Assembly: GCA_012520815.1 (NCBI GenBank)
Contig: JAAYNM010000060.1
Span: 1 to 53,384, forward strand
DNA: 53,384 nucleotides
Source: Clostridiales bacterium
Lineage (GTDB): Bacteria > Bacillota > Clostridia > Lachnospirales > Lachnospiraceae
Reading direction: 5' to 3'
Position numbers and translations under genes: made by a program. The notes beneath the pieces were generated by a model that saw only the letters and a program-made list of their open reading frames with translations, was not told the DNA's origin and did no database searches. Below, piece by piece: positions 43,357 to 53,243 of the stretch (position 1 is the first letter of the stretch; every line of letters starts with the position of its first letter).

Positions 43357-45033
43357 ATGCAGTTAACAGGTTCAGAAATTCTTATCGAGTGCTTAAAAGA
43401 GCAAGGCGTAGATACAGTTTTTGGATATCCAGGTGGAACTATTCTTAACGTATATGACGCATTATATATGCATCAAGACGAAATTAAACATATTTTAACA
43501 TCCCATGAGCAGGGAGCTTCCCACGCAGCGGATGGATATGCACGTGCAACTGGTAAAGTTGGAGTTTGTATGGCGACTTCAGGCCCAGGAGCAACAAATC
43601 TTGTAACAGGTATTGCTACAGCTTTTATGGATTCCATTCCTATGGTAGCCATTACAGCAAATGTTGCGAAACCACTTCTTGGTAAGGATACATTCCAAGA
43701 AATAGATATTACAGGTGTTACGATGCCTATTACAAAGCATAATTACATCGTAAAAGATGCCGCAGATATTGCAGATACAATACGAGAGGCATTTTATATC
43801 GCAGCATCAGGCAGACCAGGCCCAGTGCTTGTTGACATCACAAAGGATGCAACAGCTAATAAGGCAGATTATGTAAAGACTGCTCCAAAGGCTATTGAAA
43901 GACAAAGTTCTACTATAAAAGAATCAGATATAGAAAAGGCAGTTAAGATTATTGGAAAAGCAAAGAAACCATACATATTTGTTGGTGGTGGTATAGTTGC
44001 TTCTGATGCTTGCACAGAACTTAAGGAATTTGTTGAAAAAGTTGATGCACCTGTTTGTGATACACTTATGGGTAAAGGCGTTTATGATGGTACTTCTGAT
44101 AGATATACCGGTATGATAGGTATGCATGGAACCAAAACATCTAATTTTGGTGTAACACAATGCGACTTACTTATTGCCATTGGTGTAAGATTTAGCGATC
44201 GTGTAACGGGTAATGTTAAGAGATTTGCTCCACATGCTAAAATAATTCATATTGATATTGATGCTGCGGAGATAAACAAAAACGTTAGAACTGATGCTAG
44301 CATTATTGGTGATGCAAAAGAAATTCTTACAAAACTTAATGAGAAACTTACAAAGGCTGATAGAAGCGAGTGGATGAACACTATTATAGACTTTAAGCAA
44401 AAATATCCACTTAAGCATGGCGAAGGCCTTACTGGACCATATATTATTGAAAAATTATATGAAGTTACGAATGGTGAAGCAATAATTACTACTGAAGTTG
44501 GCCAACATCAGATGTGGGCAGCACAGTTCTATAAGTATACACAGCCAAGAACATTTATTTCTTCAGGCGGATTAGGAACTATGGGATATGGACTTGGCGC
44601 CTCGATTGGTGCTAAGCTTGCTAAACCAGATAAGATTGTATGCAATATTGCAGGTGATGGTTGTTTCAGAATGAATATGAATGAAATAGCTACAGCTGCA
44701 AGGTATAATGTACCAATCGTTCAAGTAGTAATTAACAATCATGTTTTAGGAATGGTTAGACAATGGCAAACATTGTTCTATGGTCAGAGATATTCTAATA
44801 CAATGTTAAATGACAATGTGGACTTTGTAAAACTTGCAGAGGCAATGGGGGCTGTAGGCATCCGAGTTACTAAGAAAGAAGAAGTAGAAGATGCTTTACG
44901 TAAGGCTATTGAACTCAATAGGCCAGTTGTTATTGACTGCGTTATCGATAGTGATGACAAAGTATTCCCAATGGTTGCACCAGGTGCTCCAATTTCAGAA
45001 GCATTTAGTGAAGAAGATTTAGGAACAAAATAA
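43357..45033 (+). CDS. ilvB: Acetolactate synthase large subunit
   Basis: This ThDP/FAD enzyme forms acetolactate from pyruvate for branched-chain amino acids. The N-terminal glutamate region is FGYPGGTILNVYDAL with TSHEQGASHAADGYARATG. The ThDP-binding motif is GDGCFRMNMNEIATAARYNVPIVQVVINN, seen as GDGCFRMN and VINNHVLGMVRQWQ. The 558 residues are typical. A regulatory small subunit (ilvN/ilvH) is not adjacent. RBS AGAGAGG. Confidence 0.96.
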   Translation: MQLTGSEILIECLKEQGVDTVFGYPGGTILNVYDALYMHQDEIKHILTSHEQGASHAADGYARATGKVGVCMATSGPGATNLVTGIATAFMDSIPMVAITANVAKPLLGKDTFQEIDITGVTMPITKHNYIVKDAADIADTIREAFYIAASGRPGPVLVDITKDATANKADYVKTAPKAIERQSSTIKESDIEKAVKIIGKAKKPYIFVGGGIVASDACTELKEFVEKVDAPVCDTLMGKGVYDGTSDRYTGMIGMHGTKTSNFGVTQCDLLIAIGVRFSDRVTGNVKRFAPHAKIIHIDIDAAEINKNVRTDASIIGDAKEILTKLNEKLTKADRSEWMNTIIDFKQKYPLKHGEGLTGPYIIEKLYEVTNGEAIITTEVGQHQMWAAQFYKYTQPRTFISSGGLGTMGYGLGASIGAKLAKPDKIVCNIAGDGCFRMNMNEIATAARYNVPIVQVVINNHVLGMVRQWQTLFYGQRYSNTMLNDNVDFVKLAEAMGAVGIRVTKKEEVEDALRKAIELNRPVVIDCVIDSDDKVFPMVAPGAPISEAFSEEDLGTK

Positions 45034-45066
45034 GCTTTAACTTAATGTTTATAGGAGGATGTTAAA

Positions 45067-46149
45067 ATGAGTAGAGTGTACAATTTCTCAGCAGGTCCAG
45101 CAGTTTTACCTGAAGAAGTATTAAAAGAAGCTGCAGCAGAGATGTTAGATTACAAAGGTACAGGAATGTCAGTTATGGAGATGAGCCACCGTTCTAAGGC
45201 TTTTGACGAGATTATTAAAACTGCTGAAGCAGATTTAAGAGAAATAATGAATATTCCAGACAATTACAAGGTATTATTCTTACAGGGTGGAGCTTCACAA
45301 CAGTTTGCTATGATTCCAATGAACCTTATGAAGAACAAAAAAGCAGCGTATATTATTACTGGACAGTGGGCAAAGAAGGCTTACCAGGAAGCAAAAATGT
45401 ATGGTGATGCAGTAGAAGTTGCATCTTCAGCTGATAAGACATTCTCATATATTCCAGATTGTTCAGATCTTGATATTCCAGAAGATGCTGATTATGTTTA
45501 TATCTGTGAAAACAATACAATTTATGGTACAAAATTCAAAGAATTACCTAATACAAAGGGTCATACATTAGTAGCAGATATTTCATCATGTTTCTTATCA
45601 GAGCCAGTTGATGTTTCAAAATATGGCGTTATATATGGTGGTGTTCAAAAAAATGTTGGTCCTGCAGGCGTTGTAATTGCTATCGTAAGAGAAGACCTTA
45701 TTACAGAGGATACCCTTCCAGGAACACCTACAATGCTTAAATATAAAACTCATGCAGATGCAGAATCTTTATATAATACACCTCCTTGCTATGGAATTTA
45801 TATCTGTGGCAAAGTATTCAAATGGATCAAAAACATGGGTGGTCTTGAATCAATGAAGGAATTAAACGAAAAGAAGGCAAAAATTCTTTATGATTTCCTT
45901 GATCAGAGCCAATTATTTAGTGGAACAGTTGTTGCAAAAGACCGTTCTCTTATGAATGTACCATTTATTACAGGTAATGACGAAGTAGATGCTAAGTTTA
46001 TTAAGGAAGCTAAAGCAGCAGGCTTTGAAAACCTTAAGGGACATAGAAGCGTTGGCGGTATGAGAGCAAGTATTTACAATGCTATGCCAATGGAAGGTGT
46101 AGAAAAGTTAGTAGACTTTATGAAAAAATTTGAGGAGGAAAACAAATAA
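45067..46149 (+). CDS. serC: Phosphoserine aminotransferase
   Basis: SerC transaminates 3-phosphohydroxypyruvate to phosphoserine with PLP. The N terminus YNFSAGPAVLPEEVL is diagnostic, followed by MEMSHRSKAFDEI, LQGGASQQFAMIPMN, the PLP lysine in YGGVQKNVGPAG and HRSVGGMRASIYNAM. The 360 residues are standard. AGGAGG precedes the ATG. Its stop overlaps the start of serA (TAATG). Confidence 0.97.
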   Translation: MSRVYNFSAGPAVLPEEVLKEAAAEMLDYKGTGMSVMEMSHRSKAFDEIIKTAEADLREIMNIPDNYKVLFLQGGASQQFAMIPMNLMKNKKAAYIITGQWAKKAYQEAKMYGDAVEVASSADKTFSYIPDCSDLDIPEDADYVYICENNTIYGTKFKELPNTKGHTLVADISSCFLSEPVDVSKYGVIYGGVQKNVGPAGVVIAIVREDLITEDTLPGTPTMLKYKTHADAESLYNTPPCYGIYICGKVFKWIKNMGGLESMKELNEKKAKILYDFLDQSQLFSGTVVAKDRSLMNVPFITGNDEVDAKFIKEAKAAGFENLKGHRSVGGMRASIYNAMPMEGVEKLVDFMKKFEEENK

Positions 46150-47312
46150 TGACTAAAATAAATTGTTTGAATCCAATCGCAAAAATTGGTATGAATTTAT
46201 TACCAAATACATTTGGTACTACAGATAATTTCGCTGAAGCAGAAGCTGTACTTGTAAGAAGTGCATCTATGCATGAACTTGAACTTCCAGACAGCTTATT
46301 AGCTGTTGCTAGAGCAGGTGCAGGCGTTAATAATATTCCACTTGATAAGTGTGCCCAAAAGGGTATTGTTGTATTTAATACTCCAGGAGCAAATGCTAAC
46401 GGTGTTAAAGAACTTATCGTTGCTGGTATGCTTCTTGCATCTAGAGATTTAAAAGGTGGAATGCAGTGGGTAGAAGAAAATAAAGATGATGACAACATTT
46501 GTAAGACAATGGAAAAGGCAAAATCTAAGTTTTCTGGATGTGAAATTCAAGGAAAAAAACTTGGTGTTATAGGTCTTGGTGCTATCGGCGTTAAGGTTGC
46601 TAATGCAGGTATTGCACTTGGAATGGAAGTAATGGGATGCGATCCATATCTTTCAGTAAAAAATGCACTTAATATTTCTAGCCAGGTTCAAATTGTAAAA
46701 GCAAATGCTGATATCTATGCAGAATGTGACTTTATTACAGTTCATGTACCTCTTTTAGATGATACAAAAGGTATGTTCAACAAGGCTTCTTTCTCAATGA
46801 TGAAAGACGGAGTTGTTATCCTTAATTTCTCAAGAGATTTGCTAGTTAATGAAGATGATATGAAGGAAGCATTAGAATCTGGTAAAGTTAAGAAATACGT
46901 AACAGATTTCCCTTCAAAGAAAGTTGCAAATATGGAAAACGTAATTGCATTCCCTCATCTTGGAGCTTCAACAAAAGAATCAGAAGACAATTGTGCAGTT
47001 ATGGCAGTAAAAGAAATCGTTGATTACATAGAGAATGGTAATATTACAAACTCTGTAAACTATCCAGCATGTGATATGGGTGTATGTACAAAGGCAGGCC
47101 GTATGGCAATCTGTCATAAAAATGTACCTAACATGTTAAGTCAATTCACTGGAGTATTTGCTGCAGAACATGTAAATATTTCAGAAATGTCAAGTAAGTC
47201 AAAAGGCGACTACGCATATACAATGTTAGACCTTGACATGAGTGCAACTACAGTCTCTGTAGAAAAAATATCAGCACTCGAAGGCGTAATAAAAGTAAGA
47301 ATTATAAAATAG
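46149..47312 (+). CDS. serA: D-3-phosphoglycerate dehydrogenase, short clostridial type
   Basis: SerA starts serine synthesis from 3-phosphoglycerate, upstream of SerC in the pathway. NTPGANANGVKEL and the Rossmann motif GVIGLGAIGVKVA mark the family. The catalytic Arg is in NFSRD and the His in FPHLGAST. The usual DVFxxEP block that supplies the catalytic Glu reads YVTDFPSKKV, without that Glu. A C-terminal ACT domain (about residues 315-387) probably senses serine. The 387 residues are shorter than B. subtilis SerA. It is translationally coupled to serC. Confidence 0.93.
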   Translation: MTKINCLNPIAKIGMNLLPNTFGTTDNFAEAEAVLVRSASMHELELPDSLLAVARAGAGVNNIPLDKCAQKGIVVFNTPGANANGVKELIVAGMLLASRDLKGGMQWVEENKDDDNICKTMEKAKSKFSGCEIQGKKLGVIGLGAIGVKVANAGIALGMEVMGCDPYLSVKNALNISSQVQIVKANADIYAECDFITVHVPLLDDTKGMFNKASFSMMKDGVVILNFSRDLLVNEDDMKEALESGKVKKYVTDFPSKKVANMENVIAFPHLGASTKESEDNCAVMAVKEIVDYIENGNITNSVNYPACDMGVCTKAGRMAICHKNVPNMLSQFTGVFAAEHVNISEMSSKSKGDYAYTMLDLDMSATTVSVEKISALEGVIKVRIIK

Positions 47313-47317
47313 GCGCG

Positions 47318-47479
47318 AGCACTGAGCCACACATAAAAATAAAGAAGCATCAAGTCAAGTTTACTTGAAAGTTGATGCTTCTATGTTTTTATACGCGGCG
47401 AACGCCGCGACCTCCTAGATATATCAAACCCATCTCAAAAATGAGATGGGTTTGATATATCTACTTGTGGCTCAGCGCT
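47318..47479 (+). other. Nested multi-hairpin element after serA
   Basis: An outer inverted repeat, AGCACTGAGCCACA (47318-47331) and TGTGGCTCAGCGCT (47466-47479), matches at 13 of 14 positions. It encloses three hairpins: a terminator-like one (47343-47382), a GC-rich one (47394-47409) and a perfect 22-bp stem with a 4-nt loop (47416-47463). The sequence ACCTCC stands unpaired between the last two. No coding frame is seen. It may be a structured RNA or a small non-autonomous repeat. I found no flanking target duplication. Confidence 0.6.
47333..47392 (+). terminator. Terminator of the serC-serA transcript
   Basis: AGAAGCATCAA (47343-47353) pairs with TTGATGCTTCT (47372-47382), with an inner CAAGT/ACTTG helix. 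ATAAAAA before it can pair with TTTTTAT after it (47386-47392), so it could act in both directions. Confidence 0.75.
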
Positions 47480-47645
47480 ATACGAAGATTTTTACTCTTT
47501 TTTAGGGCAAGATAATTTTCTCGAAATGCCCCAGAGAGTGTTTGTATTGTAAAATATTAGTATGAGTGTTAATATAAACAAAGCAAATAAAATAGTAGAT
47601 GAAAAAGCAAAAATAAAGTAATTATCTCAATATTAGGAGGCCCAA

Positions 47646-48944
47646 ATGAAGGAATATCTAGTTAGTGCAGAACATTTAACAGATATGTTAGGTGAGTGTA
47701 CCTGCCAGTTTACAACCGTTAAAAAATCCATTCAGATACTAAAGGACAATGGCTTTAATGAACTTAAATTAAACGATAATTGGAGGATATATAGAGGAGG
47801 TAAATATTATATTAATATATATGACTCATCCCTTTTTGCAGTAGATATTGGCACAAACTATGATATTAGAAATGGTATGAAGATTGTGGCAGCGCATACA
47901 GATCATCCTTGCTTATGTATTAAGCCAAACCCTGAAATAAAAAAGAACAAGTATGGTTTGTGTAATGTAGAGATTTATGGTGGGATGATACTTAATACAT
48001 GGCTAGATAGACCACTTTCAGCTGCAGGGAAAGTTACATACAGAAGTGAAGAAACATTCAGACCTAATACACAGATATTTGATTTTAGAAAATCCCTGTT
48101 TACTATACCTAATATCGCTATTCATCAAAATCATGAGGTAAATAAAGGAATAGAATTAAATAGACAGAAGGATATGATTCCATTGTGTACCATTATTAAC
48201 GATACTATGAATAAGGATAATTTCTTTATAAATTATTTATCAGAGAATATACAGGTACCAGTTGAGGATATTTTGGATTTTGAAATTTATATCTATAACA
48301 ATGATATACCTGAAATAATAGGACTGAATGACGATTTTATTTCAGCCCCAAGATTAGATAATATAACATCAGTAGTGGCAGCACTAGAAGGTATAATAGA
48401 GTGCAAAAATCACACGGGATTCAATGCCATAGCCTTATTTGACAACGAGGAAATTGGAAGTAGAACTAAACAAGGCGCGGATTCATCACTTTTATCTATG
48501 ATATTAGAAAAAATGTATCTATCTTTAGGCTTTGAAAGAAGTGAATACATTGATGCTATTACATCAGGCTTCTTTCTTTCAGTCGATGTGGCCCATGGTG
48601 AGCATCCAAATAAAATGGAAAAATCAGATATTACAAACAAAAATCCATTAAATAATGGAATAGTGATAAAACGTGCATGCTCACAAACTTATGGGACAGA
48701 TTCAGAATCAATAGCCATTATTGAACAGGTTTGTTTAGAGAATGATATTCCATATCAAAAGTTTGTTTCAAGATCAGATGTGTCCACAGGAAGTACATTA
48801 GGTGGGTTGTCAAATAAGTATTTGCCAATGAGACTTGTAGATGTGGGAGTGCCTATACTAGCAATGCACTCTGCAAGAGAGACTATGGGTTCTAAAGATC
48901 AAAGAGCTCTGGAGAAATTAATTATAAGTTTTTTTATGGCATAA
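47646..48944 (+). CDS. M18 family aspartyl aminopeptidase
   Basis: This cytosolic metallo-aminopeptidase has 432 residues. M18 metal and catalytic motifs are in order: AAHTDHPCLCIKP, SAPRLDNITS, ALFDNEEIGSRTKQGADS, VDVAHGEHPN, SRSDVSTGSTLGG and MHSARETMGS. RBS AGGAGG lies 5 nt before the ATG. It is separated from serA by the multi-hairpin element and followed by a DUF1015 gene 54 nt later. The rest of the 166 bases between element and gene is AT-rich with no strong promoter that I can defend. Confidence 0.94.
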   Translation: MKEYLVSAEHLTDMLGECTCQFTTVKKSIQILKDNGFNELKLNDNWRIYRGGKYYINIYDSSLFAVDIGTNYDIRNGMKIVAAHTDHPCLCIKPNPEIKKNKYGLCNVEIYGGMILNTWLDRPLSAAGKVTYRSEETFRPNTQIFDFRKSLFTIPNIAIHQNHEVNKGIELNRQKDMIPLCTIINDTMNKDNFFINYLSENIQVPVEDILDFEIYIYNNDIPEIIGLNDDFISAPRLDNITSVVAALEGIIECKNHTGFNAIALFDNEEIGSRTKQGADSSLLSMILEKMYLSLGFERSEYIDAITSGFFLSVDVAHGEHPNKMEKSDITNKNPLNNGIVIKRACSQTYGTDSESIAIIEQVCLENDIPYQKFVSRSDVSTGSTLGGLSNKYLPMRLVDVGVPILAMHSARETMGSKDQRALEKLIISFFMA

Positions 48945-48998
48945 AGCAGAAATATATTGTATACTCATACAGAGAAAATTCAAAGGAGAAATTTTATT

Positions 48999-50237
48999 AT
49001 GGCAAACGTTAAACCATTTATTTGTGTTAGACCAAACGAAAAAGTTGTAGATAAGGTAGCTGCCTTACCTTATGATGTATATAATAGAAAGGAAGCTAGT
49101 GATGTAGTTGCAAATAATAAATTATCTTTTCTTAATATTGATAGAGCAGAAACTCAGTTTGACGACTCTGTAGATACATATGCCCCAGAGGTATATTCTA
49201 AAGCGAAAGAGTTGCTTGATGGTATGATGGAAGAAGGCACGTTTATTACAGATAGTGATAAATGTTACTATATATATGAATTAACTATGGATGGAAGAGT
49301 TCAGACAGGCCTTGTGGCGTGTTCTTCTATAGACGATTATCAAAATAATGTTATAAAAAAGCATGAAAATACTCGTGCAGATAAGGAACAAGATAGAATT
49401 AATCACGTGGATACTTGTGATGCACAGACAGGTCCTATCTTCTTAGCATATAGAGCAAATGATGTTATTAGAGGTGTGGTAAACAAAACAAAAAATGAAA
49501 AGACAATATATGATTTTATATCAGATGACGGTATTAATCATAGAGTTTGGAAAATAGAAGATTCGTCAGATATTACAGATGTTGAAAATGCTTTTGGAAA
49601 CATTAATAGCATATATATTGCAGATGGACATCATCGAGCAGCATCGGCTGTAAAGGTCGGCCTTAAGAGAAGGGAAGAAAATCCAAACTACGATGGTACC
49701 GAGGAATTTAACTACTTCCTTTCTGTTTTATTTTCAGATGAAGAATTAATGATTATGCCATATAACAGAGTCGTAAAAGACTTAAATGGACATTCAAAAG
49801 AAGAATATATAAAATTGGTATCAAATTGCTTTGATATTACAAATGTCGGTAAGACACCATATTCACCAAACGCTAAGGGAACAATTGGAATGTACTTGGA
49901 TGAAGAATGGTATGAACTTGTAGCAAAAGAGGAAATCAAGGTGGATGATCCCGTGGAAAGTCTAGATGTTGCAATTTTGCAGAATAACCTGCTTACACCT
50001 ATTCTTGGTATCAAGGATCCAAGAGTAGATAAAAGAATAGATTTTATCGGCGGTATTCGAGGGTTGAGTGAACTGGAAAAGAGATGTCATGAGGATATGA
50101 GCATTGCATTTTCAATGTATCCAACATCTATCCAAGAATTATTCAATGTTTCTGATGCTGGAATGCTTATGCCACCGAAATCTACATGGTTCGAGCCAAA
50201 GCTTAGAAGCGGATTATTCATACACAAATTAAGTTAA
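48999..50237 (+). CDS. DUF1015 family protein
   Basis: A 412-residue soluble protein begins MANVKPFICVRPNEKVVDKVAALPYDVYNRKEA, cited here by its start MANVKPFICVRPN and the run VAALPYDVYN. DGHHRAASA and the C-terminal region with MYPTSIQELFNVSDAGMLMPPKSTWFEPK (parts MLMPPKSTWFEPK) are the conserved DUF1015 blocks. The biochemical function is not established to my knowledge. In Clostridia it recurs beside serC-serA, so a link to serine or phosphoserine metabolism is a reasonable inference. AAAGGAGA precedes the chosen ATG; an in-frame ATG 14 codons upstream has no RBS. Confidence 0.9.
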   Translation: MANVKPFICVRPNEKVVDKVAALPYDVYNRKEASDVVANNKLSFLNIDRAETQFDDSVDTYAPEVYSKAKELLDGMMEEGTFITDSDKCYYIYELTMDGRVQTGLVACSSIDDYQNNVIKKHENTRADKEQDRINHVDTCDAQTGPIFLAYRANDVIRGVVNKTKNEKTIYDFISDDGINHRVWKIEDSSDITDVENAFGNINSIYIADGHHRAASAVKVGLKRREENPNYDGTEEFNYFLSVLFSDEELMIMPYNRVVKDLNGHSKEEYIKLVSNCFDITNVGKTPYSPNAKGTIGMYLDEEWYELVAKEEIKVDDPVESLDVAILQNNLLTPILGIKDPRVDKRIDFIGGIRGLSELEKRCHEDMSIAFSMYPTSIQELFNVSDAGMLMPPKSTWFEPKLRSGLFIHKLS

Positions 50238-50280
50238 AAAGACATCATATTAAAACAGATTAAGAAATTTGGAGGCTTTA

Positions 50281-51003
50281 ATGGCTCAACTGATATGTAA
50301 AAGTGTGTCAATCGCATATGAAAAAGAAAATGTAGTAGAAGATTTTTCAATGGAAGTGGAAAAGGGCGACTATATAAGTGTTATAGGCGAAAATGGCACA
50401 GGAAAGAGTTCACTACTAAAGGGAATACTGGGTATAATTCCTTTGAAATCTGGTGAAGTTACTTTTTCAGATGGTGTAAAACGAAATAATATCGGATATT
50501 TATCCCAGCAAAACCCGATGCAAAAGGATTTTCCGGCATCTGTCGGAGAAGTGGTGCTATCAGGTTGTCTTACTAGAAAAGGTTTTCTACCATTTTTTTC
50601 TCATAGAGAAAGAGAGAGAGCTATAAAAAATATGGACAGGCTTGGAATTCTTGAATTAGAGCATAAGTCATTTGCAGATTTATCTGGTGGACAACAGCAA
50701 AGAGTATTGCTAGCGAGGGCACTTTGTGCTACAGATAAGATTATTTTTTTGGACGAACCTATTACTGGTCTGGATCCTATTGCAAGTAAAGATTTCTATG
50801 CATTAATAGAAAAATTGAACAAAGAGCTAGGAATAACTATCATTATGATAACTCATGATGTTGAAAATGCTCTTAAATATTCCAATAAGATTTTACATAT
50901 GCATAAATACAAGTATTTCTTTGGAAATAAAGCTGAATATCTGATTGATGGTGGATGTACAGAGGAATGTATGTGTGAGAAACACCAGAAGGGAGGAAAA
51001 TAG
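50281..51003 (+). CDS. Zinc/manganese ABC transporter ATP-binding protein
   Basis: The ATPase has Walker A GENGTGKSSLL, signature LSGGQQQR and Walker B IIFLDEP followed by the H-loop MITHD. It fits the ZnuC/MntB-type metal importer class. The C terminus ends in CTEECMCEKHQKGGK, a Cys/His cluster suited to metal binding or sensing. GGAGG lies just before the chosen ATG (240 residues), while the in-frame TTG at 50269 precedes that RBS. The permease gene follows after 1 nt. No substrate-binding lipoprotein is adjacent. Confidence 0.9.
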   Translation: MAQLICKSVSIAYEKENVVEDFSMEVEKGDYISVIGENGTGKSSLLKGILGIIPLKSGEVTFSDGVKRNNIGYLSQQNPMQKDFPASVGEVVLSGCLTRKGFLPFFSHRERERAIKNMDRLGILELEHKSFADLSGGQQQRVLLARALCATDKIIFLDEPITGLDPIASKDFYALIEKLNKELGITIIMITHDVENALKYSNKILHMHKYKYFFGNKAEYLIDGGCTEECMCEKHQKGGK

Positions 51004-51004
51004 C

Positions 51005-51832
51005 ATGTCTGATTTCTTCAACCAGATAGCAACAATGTTTTCTTACTCCTTTATGGTTAGAGCTATGTTTATTGGTGGTCTAGTAGCATTATGTGCATCA
51101 CTACTTGGAGTTATTTTAGTATTAAAAAGATACTCAATGATTGGAGATGGCTTATCTCATGTTTCATTTGGGGCAATGGCAGTTGGACTTGCCTTTAATC
51201 AAGCACCTTTGTATGTTGCTATTCCTGTGGTAATAGTGGCGGCATATTTATTGTTACGTGTTAGTGAGAATAGCAAAATAAAAGGTGATGCAGCAATTGG
51301 ACTTATTGCATCTAGTTCTATAGCTATCGGTATCATTATTAATACGCTCTCAAAGGGAACAAATATTGATTTGAATAGTTACATGTTTGGAAGTATACTT
51401 GCAATCAATAAAGAAGATTCTGTGCTTTGCATTATACTTGGAATAGTGATTTTAGTGGTATTTATATATTGCTATCATTATATTTTTGCAATTACATTTG
51501 ATGAAAATTTTGCAAAGGCCTGTGGAATTAAAATAGAAATCCATAAAACGATATTGGCTATACTTACTGCTCTGACGGTGGTAATAGGTATGAGAATTAT
51601 GGGAACGCTACTTATATCCAGTCTGATAATATTCCCAGCGGTTACATCTATGAGAATATTTAAGAGATTTAAACCAGTGCTGATTTCATCAGTTGCGATA
51701 TCGATGTTTAGTTATTTTGTGGGTATGATAGCTTCATATATGTTAGAAATACCTACAGGTGCTAGTATTGTCGTATGTAATATGTGTGTGTTTATTTTTG
51801 CAACAGTCATTGCAAAGATTCTAAAAAAATAA
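51005..51832 (+). CDS. Zinc/manganese ABC transporter permease
   Basis: A 275-residue polytopic membrane protein of the ZnuB/ABC-3 permease family. Many hydrophobic helices and the typical runs [20 protein letters not shown] and [26 protein letters not shown] (in parts [17 protein letters not shown]) identify it. GGGAGG precedes the chosen ATG inside the end of the ATPase gene. Together with the ATPase it would form the importer core; the solute-binding partner must lie elsewhere. Confidence 0.92.
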   Translation: MSDFFNQIATMFSYSFMVRAMFIGGLVALCASLLGVILVLKRYSMIGDGLSHVSFGAMAVGLAFNQAPLYVAIPVVIVAAYLLLRVSENSKIKGDAAIGLIASSSIAIGIIINTLSKGTNIDLNSYMFGSILAINKEDSVLCIILGIVILVVFIYCYHYIFAITFDENFAKACGIKIEIHKTILAILTALTVVIGMRIMGTLLISSLIIFPAVTSMRIFKRFKPVLISSVAISMFSYFVGMIASYMLEIPTGASIVVCNMCVFIFATVIAKILKK

Positions 51833-51869
51833 AAATCGTCGTTGGGACTTTCCCGGAATGGAGGACATC

Positions 51870-53243
51870 ATGAAACTTTGGGGCGGACGCTTCACTAAGG
51901 AAACAAATCAGTTAGTGCATAATTTCAATGCATCTTTATCATTTGACCAAAAGTTTTATAAGCAAGATATTGATGGAAGTATTGCTCACGTAACTATGTT
52001 GGCAGCTACAGGAATTATATCAGAGAATGATAAGAATATTATAATAGAAGGCTTAAAAGGCATTAAAAATGATATTGAAACAGGTGCTCTAGAAATTAGT
52101 GAAGAACATGAAGATATTCACTCGTTTGTTGAGGCACATCTTATTGATAGAGTAGGAGAACCAGGTAAAAGACTTCACACAGGAAGAAGTAGAAACGATC
52201 AGGTTGCTCTTGATATGAAACTTTATACAAGAGATGAAGTTGAGAATGTAAATGAGTTACTCAAGAATTTACTTGAGGTAATTCTTAGAATAATGAAAGA
52301 AAATACGAAAACTTTTATGCCAGGTTTTACACATTTACAAAAGGCGCAACCTATTACAGTGGCACATCATTTTGGTGCATACTTTGAAATGTTTAAAAGG
52401 GATAGAGGCAGATTAAATGATATATATAATAGAATGAACTACTGTCCATTAGGTTCTGGAGCGCTTGCAGGAACTACATATCCGTTGGATAGAGATTTGA
52501 CAGCAAAATTACTTGGCTTTGATGGTCCTACCCTTAATAGTATGGATTCAGTTGCAGATAGAGATTACTTAATTGAATTTTTATCAGCAATGTCCACTAT
52601 AATGATGCATTTAAGCAGATTTTCAGAGGAGATTATCATATGGAATTCTAATGAATATAGCTTTATAGAATTAGATGATGCATACTCAACAGGTAGCAGT
52701 ATTATGCCTCAAAAGAAAAATCCAGATATAGCAGAATTAGTTCGTGGTAAGACTGGTCGTGTTTATGGTGCATTAATGTCATTGCTTACAACTATGAAAG
52801 GAATTCCTCTTGCTTACAATAAAGATATGCAAGAAGACAAAGAACTTTGTTTTGATGCAATTGATACTACAAAGGGATGTATTTCATTGTTTACGGGAAT
52901 GATAGATACAATGTCATTTAATAAATCAGTTATGGAAAATAGTGCTAAAAATGGTTTTACCAATGCTACAGATGCAGCTGATTACCTAGTAGGTAAAGGA
53001 GTACCATTTAGAGATGCTCACGGAATAGTGGGACAATTGGTATTGTATTGCATAGATAAAAATATGGCACTTGACGATATGACACTTGATGAATTTAAGG
53101 CTATTAGTCCAGTTTTTGAAGAAGATATATATGAGGCAATCTCACTTCGTACATGTGTAGAAAAGAGAACGACCATAGGAGCACCAGGTGCTGAAGCTAT
53201 GGAAAAGGTTATAGCTATTAACGAAGAATATTTAAGATCTTAA
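51870..53243 (+). CDS. argH: Argininosuccinate lyase
   Basis: ArgH splits argininosuccinate into arginine and fumarate, the last step of arginine synthesis. [13 protein letters not shown] at the start, [13 protein letters not shown], the catalytic-Ser loop [20 protein letters not shown] ([12 protein letters not shown]) and [12 protein letters not shown] identify the fumarase/aspartase superfamily member. The 457 residues are complete. GGAGG lies 5 nt before the chosen ATG; the upstream in-frame ATG overlaps that RBS. No argG is adjacent. Confidence 0.97.
   Translation: MKLWGGRFTKETNQLVHNFNASLSFDQKFYKQDIDGSIAHVTMLAATGIISENDKNIIIEGLKGIKNDIETGALEISEEHEDIHSFVEAHLIDRVGEPGKRLHTGRSRNDQVALDMKLYTRDEVENVNELLKNLLEVILRIMKENTKTFMPGFTHLQKAQPITVAHHFGAYFEMFKRDRGRLNDIYNRMNYCPLGSGALAGTTYPLDRDLTAKLLGFDGPTLNSMDSVADRDYLIEFLSAMSTIMMHLSRFSEEIIIWNSNEYSFIELDDAYSTGSSIMPQKKNPDIAELVRGKTGRVYGALMSLLTTMKGIPLAYNKDMQEDKELCFDAIDTTKGCISLFTGMIDTMSFNKSVMENSAKNGFTNATDAADYLVGKGVPFRDAHGIVGQLVLYCIDKNMALDDMTLDEFKAISPVFEEDIYEAISLRTCVEKRTTIGAPGAEAMEKVIAINEEYLRS

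Noticed and set aside
47318-47479. Insertion sequence or classical MITE
   Set aside because: No transposase and no target-site duplication flank the outer inverted repeat; left as a structural element of unknown nature.
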